The notes below the pieces were generated by a model, which saw only the letters and a program-made list of their open reading frames with translations, ran no database searches and had not been told where the DNA came from. A program made the position numbers and the translations under genes. A DNA stretch of 46,886 nucleotides from Sphingobium sufflavum. GTDB lineage: Bacteria > Pseudomonadota > Alphaproteobacteria > Sphingomonadales > Sphingomonadaceae. Positions 1 through 7,328 of this stretch are shown here, piece after piece (the stretch's first letter is position 1; each line of letters opens with the position of its first letter). The stretch is taken from the NCBI RefSeq assembly GCF_021403115.1, contig NZ_JAJSSH010000022.1, positions 1 to 46,886 on the forward strand, given 5' to 3'.

Positions 1-64
1 GGATTGCCTCCAGCGCCACCTTGGCCTTGAATTCAGCCGAATACCGTTTCCTCGTCGTCTTCAT
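1..64 (-). CDS. IS3-family transposase OrfA, N-terminal fragment (runs off the window edge)
   Basis: Reading leftwards from an ATG at 62-64, the first 21 codons give MKTTRKRYSAEFKAKVALEA plus I. This is the typical start of the helix-turn-helix OrfA protein of IS3-family elements, which binds the terminal repeats and is fused to the DDE catalytic OrfB by frameshifting. A GGAATGGACGGGA stretch just upstream could serve as the ribosome site. Only the N-terminus lies in the window, so whether the element is intact cannot be judged. Confidence 0.8.
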   Translation of the reverse strand, partial: MKTTRKRYSAEFKAKVALEAI

Positions 65-122
65 TCCCGTCCATTCCTCAGGTCGGGATTAGCTTAGCAC
101 CCTGTCCGAATTTCCGGCACCA
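1..122 (-). mobile_element. Left part of an IS3-type insertion sequence
   Basis: The OrfA start sits about 60 bases from the probable outer end of the element. IS3-family ends usually begin 5'-TG and end CA-3'; on this strand a candidate end is TGGTGCCGGAAATTCGGACA, finishing near 119-122. The exact boundary and the target duplication cannot be fixed, because the other end lies outside the window. Confidence 0.55.
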
Positions 123-351
123 CCTCAGCCGGAGACGATCCGGCACGCGCACACGCAGATGATATATTCCGTTGCGACGTTGAAGGTGTGGTGCACGGCT
201 TCCGCTCATGCGGCGCGCGCCGGTCGATAGCCCCACCAAGACTTCTGCGCTGACCCTACCGATATTTTACCCTCGGTAGCAGGGAAAGTGTTGCAGAGTG
301 TGTAGCAAAAAGTCGGCGGACAGGGAAGTCCCTTGTCAGAAACGCTGAATT
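123..351. other. Non-coding flank between insertion sequence and tRNA-Tyr
   Basis: No coding frame is convincing here. The only structure I see is an inverted repeat with arms CTACCGA (256-262) and TCGGTAG (273-279), separated by ten bases, and a weaker one around 319-337 (GACAGGGA / TCCCTTGTC). The stretch may hold older insertion-sequence debris, but nothing recognisable remains. Confidence 0.4.
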
Positions 352-367
352 TGTGGGCTTTCCCACA
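352..367 (-). terminator. Possible terminator hairpin after tRNA-Tyr
   Basis: TGTGGG (352-357) and CCCACA (362-367) form a perfect six-pair stem around a four-base loop. It starts five bases past the encoded CCA end of the tRNA on the minus strand. There is no long T-run after it, so the function is a guess from position. Confidence 0.35.
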
Positions 368-372
368 GAAAA

Positions 373-458
373 TGGTGGGCAGGGCTGGATTCGAACCAGC
401 GTACGCTCGCGCGGGCAGATTTACAGTCTGCTGCCATTAACCACTCGGCCACCTGCCC
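373..458 (-). tRNA. tRNA-Tyr (anticodon GTA), CCA encoded
   Basis: Read on the minus strand, the acceptor arm GGGCAGG (5' end at 458) pairs with CCTGCCC, followed by A and an encoded CCA at 375-373. The anticodon loop CTGTAAA carries GTA between AGCAGA/TCTGC arms. There is a long variable arm as expected for a class II tRNA, and the T arm is GCTGG-TTCGAAT-CCAGC. The size of 86 bases including CCA fits bacterial tRNA-Tyr. Confidence 0.96.
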
Positions 459-554
459 ATCGTCGCGGTTTCTTGCGATCCCGTACGAGAGAGGGTGCCA
501 AATGGCGAAACGGCGCTTGCCTGTCAATGCCTCCCGCGCATAAATGCGCGCATC

Positions 555-1304
555 ATGAAAAGAGGCCATCGCACAGGTAAGCCGAAGGGCGGGTTTCCCC
601 GTTTTTACGGCCGTCACGCAGTCATCGCAGCGCTTGCGAACCCCGATAGGACGGTTCGCAAGATCTGGGGCACACGGGAGGCGCTGGGCGCGCTCGACCT
701 GCCGCCCGTCCTTCCCATCGTCTATGCCGACGTCGCCGACCTCGGCCGCATGGTGCCCAATGATGCCCCGCATCAGGGCATCGTGGCCGAGGTGGAGGCG
801 CTGGACGACATCTGGCTGGGCGACCTTCTCGAACGCGGCGTGCCCGAAGAGGCGGAACGCCGCCCTCTCCTCGTCCTCGACCAGGTGACGGACCCGCATA
901 ATGTCGGCGCGATCCTGCGCTCGGCCGCCGCATTCGACGCGCTGGGCATCGTCACGCAGGACCGACATGCCCCGCCCGAATCGGGCGTCATCGCCCGCGC
1001 GGCATCCGGCGCGCTGGAATTCATCCCCTGGGTCCGGGTGGTGAACCTGTCCCGCGCGCTCGACGAGATTGCGGAGGCCGGTTACTGGCGCATCGGCCTC
1101 GACGGGGAGGCGGACAGCACGCTCAGCGAGGCTCTGGTCCCCGGCCGCGTCGCGCTGGTCATGGGGGCGGAGGGCGACGGCCTGCGCCACAACAGCGTCC
1201 AGCATTGCGACACGCTCGCCAAGCTGCCGATGAGTCCCCGCATGGAAAGCCTCAATGTTTCCAACGCCACCGCCATTGCGCTATACGCCTGCATGACGCG
1301 CTGA
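555..1304 (+). CDS. rlmB: 23S rRNA 2'-O-methyltransferase, TrmH/RlmB family (SPOUT)
   Basis: The predicted 249-residue protein matches the size of RlmB, which methylates the ribose of G2251 in the peptidyl-transferase region of 23S rRNA using S-adenosylmethionine. An N-terminal substrate-binding segment starting FYGRHAV (about residue 17) precedes the SPOUT knot. The three knot motifs are visible: DPHNVGAILRSA (about 112-123), VMGAEGDGLR (about 206-215) and SLNVSNATAIALY (about 232-244). I start at ATG 555 because the family begins a few residues before FYGRH; an upstream ATG at 495 would add an unrelated tail. A TrmH-type enzyme with another RNA target cannot be excluded from sequence alone. 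The gene is transcribed divergently from tRNA-Tyr. Confidence 0.88.
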   Translation: MKRGHRTGKPKGGFPRFYGRHAVIAALANPDRTVRKIWGTREALGALDLPPVLPIVYADVADLGRMVPNDAPHQGIVAEVEALDDIWLGDLLERGVPEEAERRPLLVLDQVTDPHNVGAILRSAAAFDALGIVTQDRHAPPESGVIARAASGALEFIPWVRVVNLSRALDEIAEAGYWRIGLDGEADSTLSEALVPGRVALVMGAEGDGLRHNSVQHCDTLAKLPMSPRMESLNVSNATAIALYACMTR

Positions 1305-1333
1305 TCCACGCGCGGACGCCACAAGGGGAGGCG

Positions 1334-2062
1334 ATGATGGGCTATTGCGGCAGGCTGTTGACGACACTGGCCCTCCTCCTCCCCCTTTCGGCGTGCATAT
1401 TGACGCCCGGCAAGTTCACATCCACCCTCGACATCGGCCGGGACCGCAGTTTTACCTTCACCTATGTCGGCGAAGTCATCGCCCCGCCGCCGAGCAGCCT
1501 GCCCGGCAAAATCGGCGATGACGACGCCAGACCCTCCCCCAATCGCACCGCCGGCGCGAAAGGCCCCGCAAAATCCGAATCAGCCAGCGACAGGGCGCGG
1601 ATGGTCGCACTGGCCGATACGCTGGCAAAGGAGCATGGCTATCGCTCCGTCAAATATCTCGGCAACTATCATTTCGCCGTCGACTATGCGGTATCAGGCA
1701 GGCTCACCCATGGCTTCGTCTTTCCGTTCAACATCGACGGGGAGGTCGTCATCCCCTTCCTGGCCATCGAACTGCGCGGCGCGGACCGGGTGCGGGTCAA
1801 GGCCCCCGGCTTTGCGAATGACGACAGCCGCGGTGGCGGGGAGATGGGCGCGGCGCTGGGCGGCCTTGGCGGCGCCGGCGATGCAAAGGCCAGCGAACTG
1901 GACGGCAGCTTCACTCTGACCACCAATGCGGAGATCATCAGCCAGAATCTGGAGAGTGGCCCCACCACCCTGCCCAACGGTCGTCGACAGATCATCTGGC
2001 GCGCCACGCCGGAAACGAAAGACGCCCCCACCGTCGCCCTGAAATTCGACGCCCTTCCCTGA
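1334..2062 (+). CDS. Exported lipoprotein of unknown function
   Basis: A signal sequence (residues 1-19) ends in a lipobox, LLPLSAC, so the mature protein should start at a lipid-modified Cys and sit on a membrane facing the periplasm. The mature part, about 220 residues, shows no catalytic motif I recognise. It has a Gly/Ala-rich middle segment (GGGEMGAALGGLGGAGDA) and C-terminal beta-rich sequence. The start at ATG 1334 follows a good AGGGGAGG ribosome site; a second ATG immediately follows. The gene lies 29 bases after the rRNA methyltransferase and may be cotranscribed with it. Function unknown. Confidence 0.7.
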   Translation: MMGYCGRLLTTLALLLPLSACILTPGKFTSTLDIGRDRSFTFTYVGEVIAPPPSSLPGKIGDDDARPSPNRTAGAKGPAKSESASDRARMVALADTLAKEHGYRSVKYLGNYHFAVDYAVSGRLTHGFVFPFNIDGEVVIPFLAIELRGADRVRVKAPGFANDDSRGGGEMGAALGGLGGAGDAKASELDGSFTLTTNAEIISQNLESGPTTLPNGRRQIIWRATPETKDAPTVALKFDALP

Positions 2063-2118
2063 ACGGGCAGGGCCGTCACGGGCGTGCGATTCCAGCCCGC
2101 AACGAGTATAAATCCGGC

Positions 2119-2141
2119 CGTCCTGAGCGTGTCGAAGGACG
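2119..2141. repeat. Short palindromic repeat of the CCTGAGC-GTCGAAGG type
   Basis: CGTCCT (2119-2124) and AGGACG (2136-2141) flank GAGCGTGTCGA. From memory, CCTGAGCNTGTCGAAGG palindromes are very common between sphingomonad genes, so I read this as one member of a dispersed REP-like family. Only this clear copy occurs in the window; 20182-20231 carries a related-looking palindrome. A run of eleven C residues follows at 2160-2170. Confidence 0.5.
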
Positions 2142-2181
2142 ACCCACGCGCCATGCCCGCCCCCCCCCCCACCCAATAGAA

Positions 2182-2211
2182 AAGGCGCGAAACCCGTCGG
2201 TCCCGCGCCTT
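2182..2211. terminator. Bidirectional terminator between convergent genes
   Basis: AAGGCGCG (2182-2189) pairs with CGCGCCTT (2204-2211) around a fourteen-base loop with a further ACC/GGT pairing. It lies between the lipoprotein gene on the plus strand and the ferredoxin gene on the minus strand, as expected for a shared terminator. Confidence 0.65.
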
Positions 2212-2262
2212 CTGTCCTGTCCGTCCGCGCGCTTCCCCGCCCGGACCCGCATAGCCTGCCGA

Positions 2263-2580
2263 TCAGTCTTCCGGCGCGATGGTGATGGTTGCGCCGTCCA
2301 GCGCCGCCGTCACCGGCACCTGGCACGACAGGCGGCTGTTGGCCTTGCGATTGTCGGACGTGTCGAGCAGGTCGTTCTCGTCCTCCGAAACGGGGTTCAG
2401 CTTGTCCGCATAGCCTTCGTCGATATAGACATGGCAGGTCGCGCAGGAACAGCAGCCGCCGCACAGCGCCAGCAGTTCGTCAAAGCCATTGTCCCGGATG
2501 ATCTCCATCACCGTCAGGCCTTCTTTCGCCTCCACGGATTTGCTTTCACCCGTCTGCGAGACGATATTCAGTAACGCCAT
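2263..2580 (-). CDS. [2Fe-2S] ferredoxin, adrenodoxin/FdVI type
   Basis: A 105-residue electron carrier. The ligands fit the vertebrate/bacterial adrenodoxin pattern C-x5-C-x2-C ... C: Cys40, Cys46, Cys49 and Cys86. Acidic surface patches (EDENDLLD) suit docking to a ferredoxin reductase or a cytochrome P450. Two ATG codons are adjacent (2581-2583 and 2578-2580); I use the second because it lies six bases from the GGGGAG ribosome site. No reductase or P450 gene is nearby, so the partner is not indicated; FdVI-type proteins in alphaproteobacteria serve either P450s or iron-sulfur cluster assembly. Confidence 0.88.
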   Translation of the reverse strand: MALLNIVSQTGESKSVEAKEGLTVMEIIRDNGFDELLALCGGCCSCATCHVYIDEGYADKLNPVSEDENDLLDTSDNRKANSRLSCQVPVTAALDGATITIAPED

Positions 2581-2648
2581 CATTATCTCCCCGGAAATCG
2601 TGGGCGATCCTATGAGTGAAGAGCCTATGAAAATCAATTGGTGCAAAC

Positions 2649-3263
2649 ATGCTTGACGGTCCCGCGTTGCGAACCGCGCTGGACCAACTGGCCGCGCTGG
2701 AACCAGGGATTTCAGAGGGTTTGCGCCGTGTGGGCTATCCCGAACCCCGCCTGCGGGTGCGCGGCTATGAGACACTGATACGCACAATTATTGGCCAACA
2801 GGTCAGCGTCGCCTCCGCCGCAGCCATCTGGCGCAAGCTGGAGGCGGCGTTTGGGGAGGGCGTTCCCGCCGCGGCGGTGCTGGCGGCGGACCATGATGCG
2901 CTGCGCGCCTGCGGCCTGTCGCGGCAGAAACAGGGCTATGCCCGCAGCCTTGCCGAACTCACCCTGTCCGGCGACCTCGATTTCGCCAGCCTGCCTGCCG
3001 ATGACGAGGAGGCCATCGCCCAACTCGTCCGCATCAAGGGGATCGGCCGCTGGTCGGCGGAAATCTATCTGTTGTTTGCGGAAGGGCGTGCCGATGTCTT
3101 CCCGGCCGGTGACCTTGCCGTGCAGATTGAACTGGGTCGCCTCCTCGGCCTGCCCGAACGGCCCAGCGAGAAACAGGTTCGCACCCTCGCCGAACCATGG
3201 GCGCCCTGGCGCGGCGCGGCGGCCATCTTTGCCTGGCACCATTACAACACGCCGGTTCTATAG
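2649..3263 (+). CDS. DNA-3-methyladenine glycosylase II-like protein (AlkA family, HhH-GPD)
   Basis: The 204-residue protein is a compact HhH-GPD DNA glycosylase that should excise alkylated bases from DNA, starting base excision repair. The helix-hairpin-helix motif is VRIKGIGRWSAEIYLL (about residues 127-142), and the catalytic Asp is Asp155 in FPAGDLAVQ. It lacks the N-terminal AlkA extra domain and the Cys cluster of endonuclease III, which fits the short AlkA/Mag1 type common in alphaproteobacteria. It is divergent from the ferredoxin gene, with 68 bases between starts, so the two probably share a promoter region. Confidence 0.88.
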   Translation: MLDGPALRTALDQLAALEPGISEGLRRVGYPEPRLRVRGYETLIRTIIGQQVSVASAAAIWRKLEAAFGEGVPAAAVLAADHDALRACGLSRQKQGYARSLAELTLSGDLDFASLPADDEEAIAQLVRIKGIGRWSAEIYLLFAEGRADVFPAGDLAVQIELGRLLGLPERPSEKQVRTLAEPWAPWRGAAAIFAWHHYNTPVL

Positions 3264-3294
3264 CATCCGACCGACCCGCCAGCGGCCCGGCGCG

Positions 3295-3948
3295 TCAGAA
3301 CTCGACCTCCAGTTCCTCCATCTCTTCCGGCTCCGCCAGCGCCGCCGCGACCCAATCGCGCATCGGCGTCCATTCGGCCAGGGTGGCGCAATAGGCGGCG
3401 CTTTGCGGCGACAGCGCCACGGCATAGGTCAGGAAGCGGCGCGTCACCGGCGCATACATGGCGTCCGCCACCGTGGGCGCGGCCCCGAACAGATAGGGGC
3501 CGCCATAGCGCGACAGACACTCCTGCCAGATCGCCTCGATCCGCTCTATGTCCGGTTTCGCGCCCGAAAAGACGGGGAAGCTCTTGTGCGTCACCTTCAG
3601 GTTCATCGGCAACGCGGACCGCAAATTGGTGAAGCCCGAATGGATTTCCCCTGAGATCGACCGGCAATGCGCCCGCGCGATCCGGTCCACCGGATAGAGG
3701 CCCGCCTGTGGATAGAGTTCGTTCAGATATTCCGCGATGGACAACGTGTCCCACACGCTCGCCCCCTCATGCGTCAGGCGCGGCACCAGCACCGATGGCG
3801 ACAGCAACAACAGCTCTGCCCGATTGTCCGCATCGTTGGGCGCGGGCAATTCCTCCACCTCCAACCCGGCAAGGCGGCACAACAACCACCCCCTGAGCGA
3901 CCATGCCGAATAGGTCTTGCTCGAAATCGTCAGCTGGGCCGTGGCCAT
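3295..3948 (-). CDS. Glutathione S-transferase family protein
   Basis: A 217-residue protein with the N-terminal thioredoxin-like glutathione-binding fold (about residues 5-80) and an all-helical C-terminal domain. The probable active-site region is SSKTYSAWSLRGW near the N-terminus, and VPRLTHEGASVWDTLSIAEYL supplies the cis-Pro and the E/D-S glutathione contact. The start at 3948 is chosen because an AGGAGG site sits seven bases upstream; an ATG six bases earlier would be too close to it. Substrate is unknown. The gene is divergent from the PHA depolymerase, with a PhaR-like motif between them. Confidence 0.85.
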   Translation of the reverse strand: MATAQLTISSKTYSAWSLRGWLLCRLAGLEVEELPAPNDADNRAELLLLSPSVLVPRLTHEGASVWDTLSIAEYLNELYPQAGLYPVDRIARAHCRSISGEIHSGFTNLRSALPMNLKVTHKSFPVFSGAKPDIERIEAIWQECLSRYGGPYLFGAAPTVADAMYAPVTRRFLTYAVALSPQSAAYCATLAEWTPMRDWVAAALAEPEEMEELEVEF

Positions 3949-3980
3949 CCCCATGCCTCCTGCGGCAAAATGCCCCAAAC

Positions 3981-4012
3981 ATGCTTGCATCGCAAAATGA
4001 TGCAGTGCAGCA
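3981..4012. promoter_or_regulatory. Putative PhaR operator (TGCA-rich motif) upstream of PHA depolymerase
   Basis: Two TGCA-rich blocks, ATGCTTGCATCGCA (3981-3994) and TGCAGTGCAGCA (4001-4012), lie 69-100 bases before the depolymerase start. PhaR, the PHA-sensing repressor of alphaproteobacteria such as Paracoccus, binds TGC-rich sites of this kind, roughly CTGC-N3/4-GCAG. The match and the position before a PHA gene are visible; binding is inference. Confidence 0.5.
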
Positions 4013-4080
4013 TGAAATCATAAAAGCCGGGTGTTGAAAAGCCGAATCACTGTTCGTCATCCCGGCGGGGGAAAGACTCG

Positions 4081-5301
4081 ATGCTCTACCAAGGCTATCA
4101 GGCCGTGCAGGACATGATCGAACCCATGCGCCGGGCGGCGCGGGCGGCGGTCACGTTCCGGGAGCAGCATGTCGGCGACCTCGCCGAATGGCCCTTCGCC
4201 AAGCGTTTCTTCGCCGCCTGCGACGTCTTCGCCGATGCACGCATGACGCATGACCGCCCCGCCTTCCGCATCGACGAGGTCTTGTGCGGCAACCGGATGG
4301 TCCGCGTGCGGGAGGAGGTCGCGCTCGACCTGCCCTTCGCCACCCTCCTCCATTTCGCCAGGGACGATGTGGAGACGCCGCAGCCCAAGATGCTGGTGGT
4401 CGCGCCGCTATCGGGCCATTTCGCGACCCTGCTCAGGAGCACGGTGCAGACGCTGCTGCGCGACCATGACGTCTATATCACCGACTGGAAGAACGCCCGC
4501 GACGTGCCCCTGTCCGCCGGACGATTCGGGCTGGAGGATTATGTCGATTATGTGATCCACTTCCTCCAGGAACTCGGCCCCCGCTCCCACGTCCTTGCGG
4601 TGTGCCAGCCCTGCGTACCCGTGCTGGCGGCGGTGGCGATCATGGCGGAGGAGAAAGACCCCAGTGAACCGCGCACCATGACCCTGATGGGCGGCCCGGT
4701 GGACACCCGCATCGCGCCCACCGGCGTCAACGAACTGGCCATGGCGAAACCGATCGAATGGTTCGAGGAGCAACTCATCTCCCGCGTCCCCTTCCCCCAT
4801 GCGGGCATGGGCCGGGCGGTCTATCCCGGCTTCATCCAGCTCAGCGCCTTCCTGTCCATGAACATGGGCCGCCACACCGACCAGCATCGCAGGCTATACC
4901 GGCATCTGGTCGATGACGAACTGCCGGAGGCCGCGAAGATCAAGGATTTCTACGACGAATATTTCGCAGTCCTCGACCTTACCGCCGAATTCTATCTCGA
5001 AACCATCGACTGGGTGTTTCAACGGGCGCTGCTGGCCAAGGGCGAGATGACCCACCGCGGCCATCCGGTGAACCCCGCCGCGATCCAGCGCACCGCCCTG
5101 CTGACGGTCGAGGGCGAGCGGGACGATATTTGCGGCGTCGGCCAGACGGCGGCGGCGCATACCCTCTGCTCCAGCCTGCGCCCCCATCTGAAACGCCACC
5201 ATCTCCAGCCGGGGGTGGGCCATTATGGCGTCTTCTCCGGCTCGAAGTGGGAGAAGCAGGTCTATCCGCAGGTCCGCAATCTGGTGCTGGCGATGAGCTG
5301 A
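4081..5301 (+). CDS. phaZ: Intracellular polyhydroxyalkanoate depolymerase
   Basis: The 406-residue protein is an alpha/beta hydrolase of the intracellular PhaZ family, which cuts stored polyhydroxybutyrate granules when carbon is short. As in Ralstonia PhaZa1, the nucleophile is a Cys in a lipase-box-like AVCQPC (Cys175), not Ser. GERDDICG (near residue 345) supplies the likely acid and GVGHYGVFSG the His. It has no signal peptide, which fits granule degradation inside the cell. There is no PHA synthase or phasin gene in the window. The upstream PhaR-like motif suggests control by polymer status. The first ATG after the divergent promoter region is used. Confidence 0.92.
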   Translation: MLYQGYQAVQDMIEPMRRAARAAVTFREQHVGDLAEWPFAKRFFAACDVFADARMTHDRPAFRIDEVLCGNRMVRVREEVALDLPFATLLHFARDDVETPQPKMLVVAPLSGHFATLLRSTVQTLLRDHDVYITDWKNARDVPLSAGRFGLEDYVDYVIHFLQELGPRSHVLAVCQPCVPVLAAVAIMAEEKDPSEPRTMTLMGGPVDTRIAPTGVNELAMAKPIEWFEEQLISRVPFPHAGMGRAVYPGFIQLSAFLSMNMGRHTDQHRRLYRHLVDDELPEAAKIKDFYDEYFAVLDLTAEFYLETIDWVFQRALLAKGEMTHRGHPVNPAAIQRTALLTVEGERDDICGVGQTAAAHTLCSSLRPHLKRHHLQPGVGHYGVFSGSKWEKQVYPQVRNLVLAMS

Positions 5302-5323
5302 ACCGGGAAGGACCGGCGGGGGT

Positions 5324-5698
5324 TCAGGCGGCCTGCGTGACGCCGATGTTCAACCATGTATGGGCGGCGTTTTCTGACATGAAGAAAGCCGCTTCCTCCG
5401 CCGTCTTGGGCTTGCCCTCCACCTTGTCGAGGCTGTGCGAGACCAGGATCGCGACCCGGTCCCCCTCGCGAAAATGGCACCGGCCGACGGCCAGCAGGTC
5501 ATCGGCCCGCCCGTCGACCAGCACGCGCAGGCCGCGATGATCCCATAGCAGCCGGATGGCCCCGCGTTGCCGCGCTGCGGTCAGCTCCCGGTCGAGTTCC
5601 CGGCACAGAATCTTGACCTCGCTGTCCCCCAGCACGCCGGCGACGCGGCACACCACATATCCACGGGTTTCATCAAAGCCGACTTCATATGCTGCCAT
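5324..5698 (-). CDS. Small conserved-looking protein of unknown function (possible SpoIIAA/STAS-like fold)
   Basis: The 124-residue cytosolic protein has no signal or membrane segment. The alternating pattern YVVCRVAGVLGDSEVKILCRELD ... GAIRLLWDHRGLRV suggests a small alpha/beta domain like the SpoIIAA/STAS-type proteins seen in many proteobacteria. The C-terminal segment FFMSENAAHTWLN is distinctive. The start at 5698 follows an AGAGGA ribosome site. It converges with phaZ, with 22 bases between the stops, and is divergent from thrC. The fold assignment is tentative. Confidence 0.6.
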   Translation of the reverse strand: MAAYEVGFDETRGYVVCRVAGVLGDSEVKILCRELDRELTAARQRGAIRLLWDHRGLRVLVDGRADDLLAVGRCHFREGDRVAILVSHSLDKVEGKPKTAEEAAFFMSENAAHTWLNIGVTQAA

Positions 5699-5766
5699 GG
5701 CATCCTCTTCCCACGCGACACGGACGCCGCACCAATGCCGGTGCGTATCGACCGAACGTCGTCCGC

Positions 5767-5827
5767 CTCTGCCACAACAGGGGTTGAAAGATGGTTTCCA
5801 TCCCACCCCTTTTGTGGAGTGGCAGAG
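5767..5827 (+). other. Long imperfect hairpin in the thrC leader
   Basis: CTCTGCCAC (5767-5775) pairs perfectly with GTGGCAGAG (5819-5827). Inside, AGGGGT pairs with ACCCCT, and GATGG (5790-5794) pairs with CCATC (5798-5802) around TTT. The whole makes one 61-base, three-part stem ending 90 bases before thrC. It could be a transcribed leader structure or the remnant of a small inverted-repeat element; see findings. Confidence 0.55.
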
Positions 5828-5917
5828 CGCACCTTGGCGAGCCGCCCAGCGCCGCCCGAACCGGGGCCATCCTCTCTAGGCGTTGCACCTTGTCATCAGC
5901 AACGCTAAGGGCGCTCG

Positions 5918-7321
5918 ATGGAGTATGTCAGCACACGCGGCAGCGCACCGGCGCTCGATTTCGAGAATGTGACCCTCGCGGGTCTCGCAAAGGATGGGGG
6001 GCTGTACCTCCCGTCCGAATGGCCGCGCTTCAGCCGCGAGGACATTTTGGCCCTGCGCGGCCTCTCCTATGTCGAGACGGCGGTGCGGGTGATGACGCCC
6101 TTCGTCGCGGGCGCGCTGGATGAAGCGGAACTGCGCGAACTGTGCACCTCCGCCTATGGCCGCTTCTCGCATCAGGCGGTGACGCCGATGGTGCAGCTCG
6201 ATCATCAGCACTGGCTGCTCGAACTGTTCCACGGCCCGACGCTGGCGTTCAAGGACGTCGCGCTCCAGTTGCTCGGCCTGTTGTTCGAACGTTTCCTGTC
6301 GCGGCGCGACACGCACCTCACCATCGTCGGTGCGACGTCGGGCGACACCGGCTCCGCCGCGATCGACGCCGTGGCGGGCCGCGCCAAGGTGGACATCTTC
6401 ATGCTGCATCCCGAAGGCCGCGTGTCCGACGTGCAGCGGCGTCAGATGACAACGGTGCTGTCGCCCAACGTCTATAATATCGCGATCCAGGGCAGCTTCG
6501 ACGATGCGCAGGCGCTGGTGAAGCGCATGTTCAACGACCCGGAGTTCGCGGGCAAGTTCAACCTCTCCGCCGTGAACAGCATCAACTGGGCGCGGCTGAT
6601 GGCGCAGATCGTCTATTATTTCTACGCCGCCGTGCGCCTCGGTTCGCCGAACCAGAAGATCGCCTTCGCCGTGCCCACGGGCAATTTCGGCGATGTGTTC
6701 GCGGGCTATGTCGCGGAACGCATGGGCCTGCCCATCGAGCGGCTGATCGTGGCGACCAACGTCAACGACATCCTGCACCGCGCGCTGGCCGACGGCGACT
6801 ATAGCCAGGGCAGCGTCACCGCGACCGCCACGCCCAGCATGGACATTCAGGTCAGCAGCAATTTCGAGCGGCTGCTCTTCGACGTCGGCGGCCGTGACGG
6901 ACTGGCGCTGGCCGAGCAGATGAAGGGGTTCGAGGCGACGAAGGCGATGCGCCTGACCAACGCCCAGCGCGAAGGGGCGTCCAGCCTCTTCTCTTCCGCG
7001 CGCATCGACGGCGACGCGATGGCGCAAGCGATTCGCTGGGCCTATGACGGGTCCGGCGAGGTGATCGACCCGCACACCGCCGTCGGCCTTGCCGCCGCGC
7101 GGGAAGCGGGCATCGACCCGGCGATCCCGGTGGTGACGCTGGCGACCGCCCACCCCTCCAAGTTCCGCGACGCGGTGGAGCGGGCGACGGGCGTGCGTCC
7201 GACCCTGCCCAGCCGCCTCGGCAATATCTTCGACCGGGAAGAACGCTACGCCAAGCTCAGCGCCCACTATGCCGAAGTGACCGCCTATATCGCCGAGCGC
7301 GCCACGCCCCGGAACGGCTGA
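5918..7321 (+). CDS. thrC: Threonine synthase
   Basis: The 467-residue enzyme converts O-phosphohomoserine to threonine using pyridoxal phosphate. The cofactor lysine is Lys112 in HGPTLAFKDVALQLL; GATSGDTGSAAI is the phosphate-binding loop and FAVPTGNFGDVFAGY another family signature. Length and motifs match the long class of bacterial ThrC. In many alphaproteobacteria thrC lies next to the cytochrome oxidase/surf1 block; here it is nearby but on the other strand, with ccm genes between. The methyltransferase gene starts seven bases after its stop, so the two are probably cotranscribed. Confidence 0.95.
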   Translation: MEYVSTRGSAPALDFENVTLAGLAKDGGLYLPSEWPRFSREDILALRGLSYVETAVRVMTPFVAGALDEAELRELCTSAYGRFSHQAVTPMVQLDHQHWLLELFHGPTLAFKDVALQLLGLLFERFLSRRDTHLTIVGATSGDTGSAAIDAVAGRAKVDIFMLHPEGRVSDVQRRQMTTVLSPNVYNIAIQGSFDDAQALVKRMFNDPEFAGKFNLSAVNSINWARLMAQIVYYFYAAVRLGSPNQKIAFAVPTGNFGDVFAGYVAERMGLPIERLIVATNVNDILHRALADGDYSQGSVTATATPSMDIQVSSNFERLLFDVGGRDGLALAEQMKGFEATKAMRLTNAQREGASSLFSSARIDGDAMAQAIRWAYDGSGEVIDPHTAVGLAAAREAGIDPAIPVVTLATAHPSKFRDAVERATGVRPTLPSRLGNIFDREERYAKLSAHYAEVTAYIAERATPRNG

Positions 7322-7328
7322 TCGGCCC

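Noticed and set aside
336..1205. Long open frame antisense to the TrmH-type methyltransferase
   Set aside because: It runs through tRNA-Tyr and opposite a gene with clear SPOUT motifs; composition is typical of a GC-rich shadow frame.
5767..5827. Known riboswitch class
   Set aside because: I could not match the loops to any riboswitch core; it is a single long hairpin without a recognisable ligand-binding junction.
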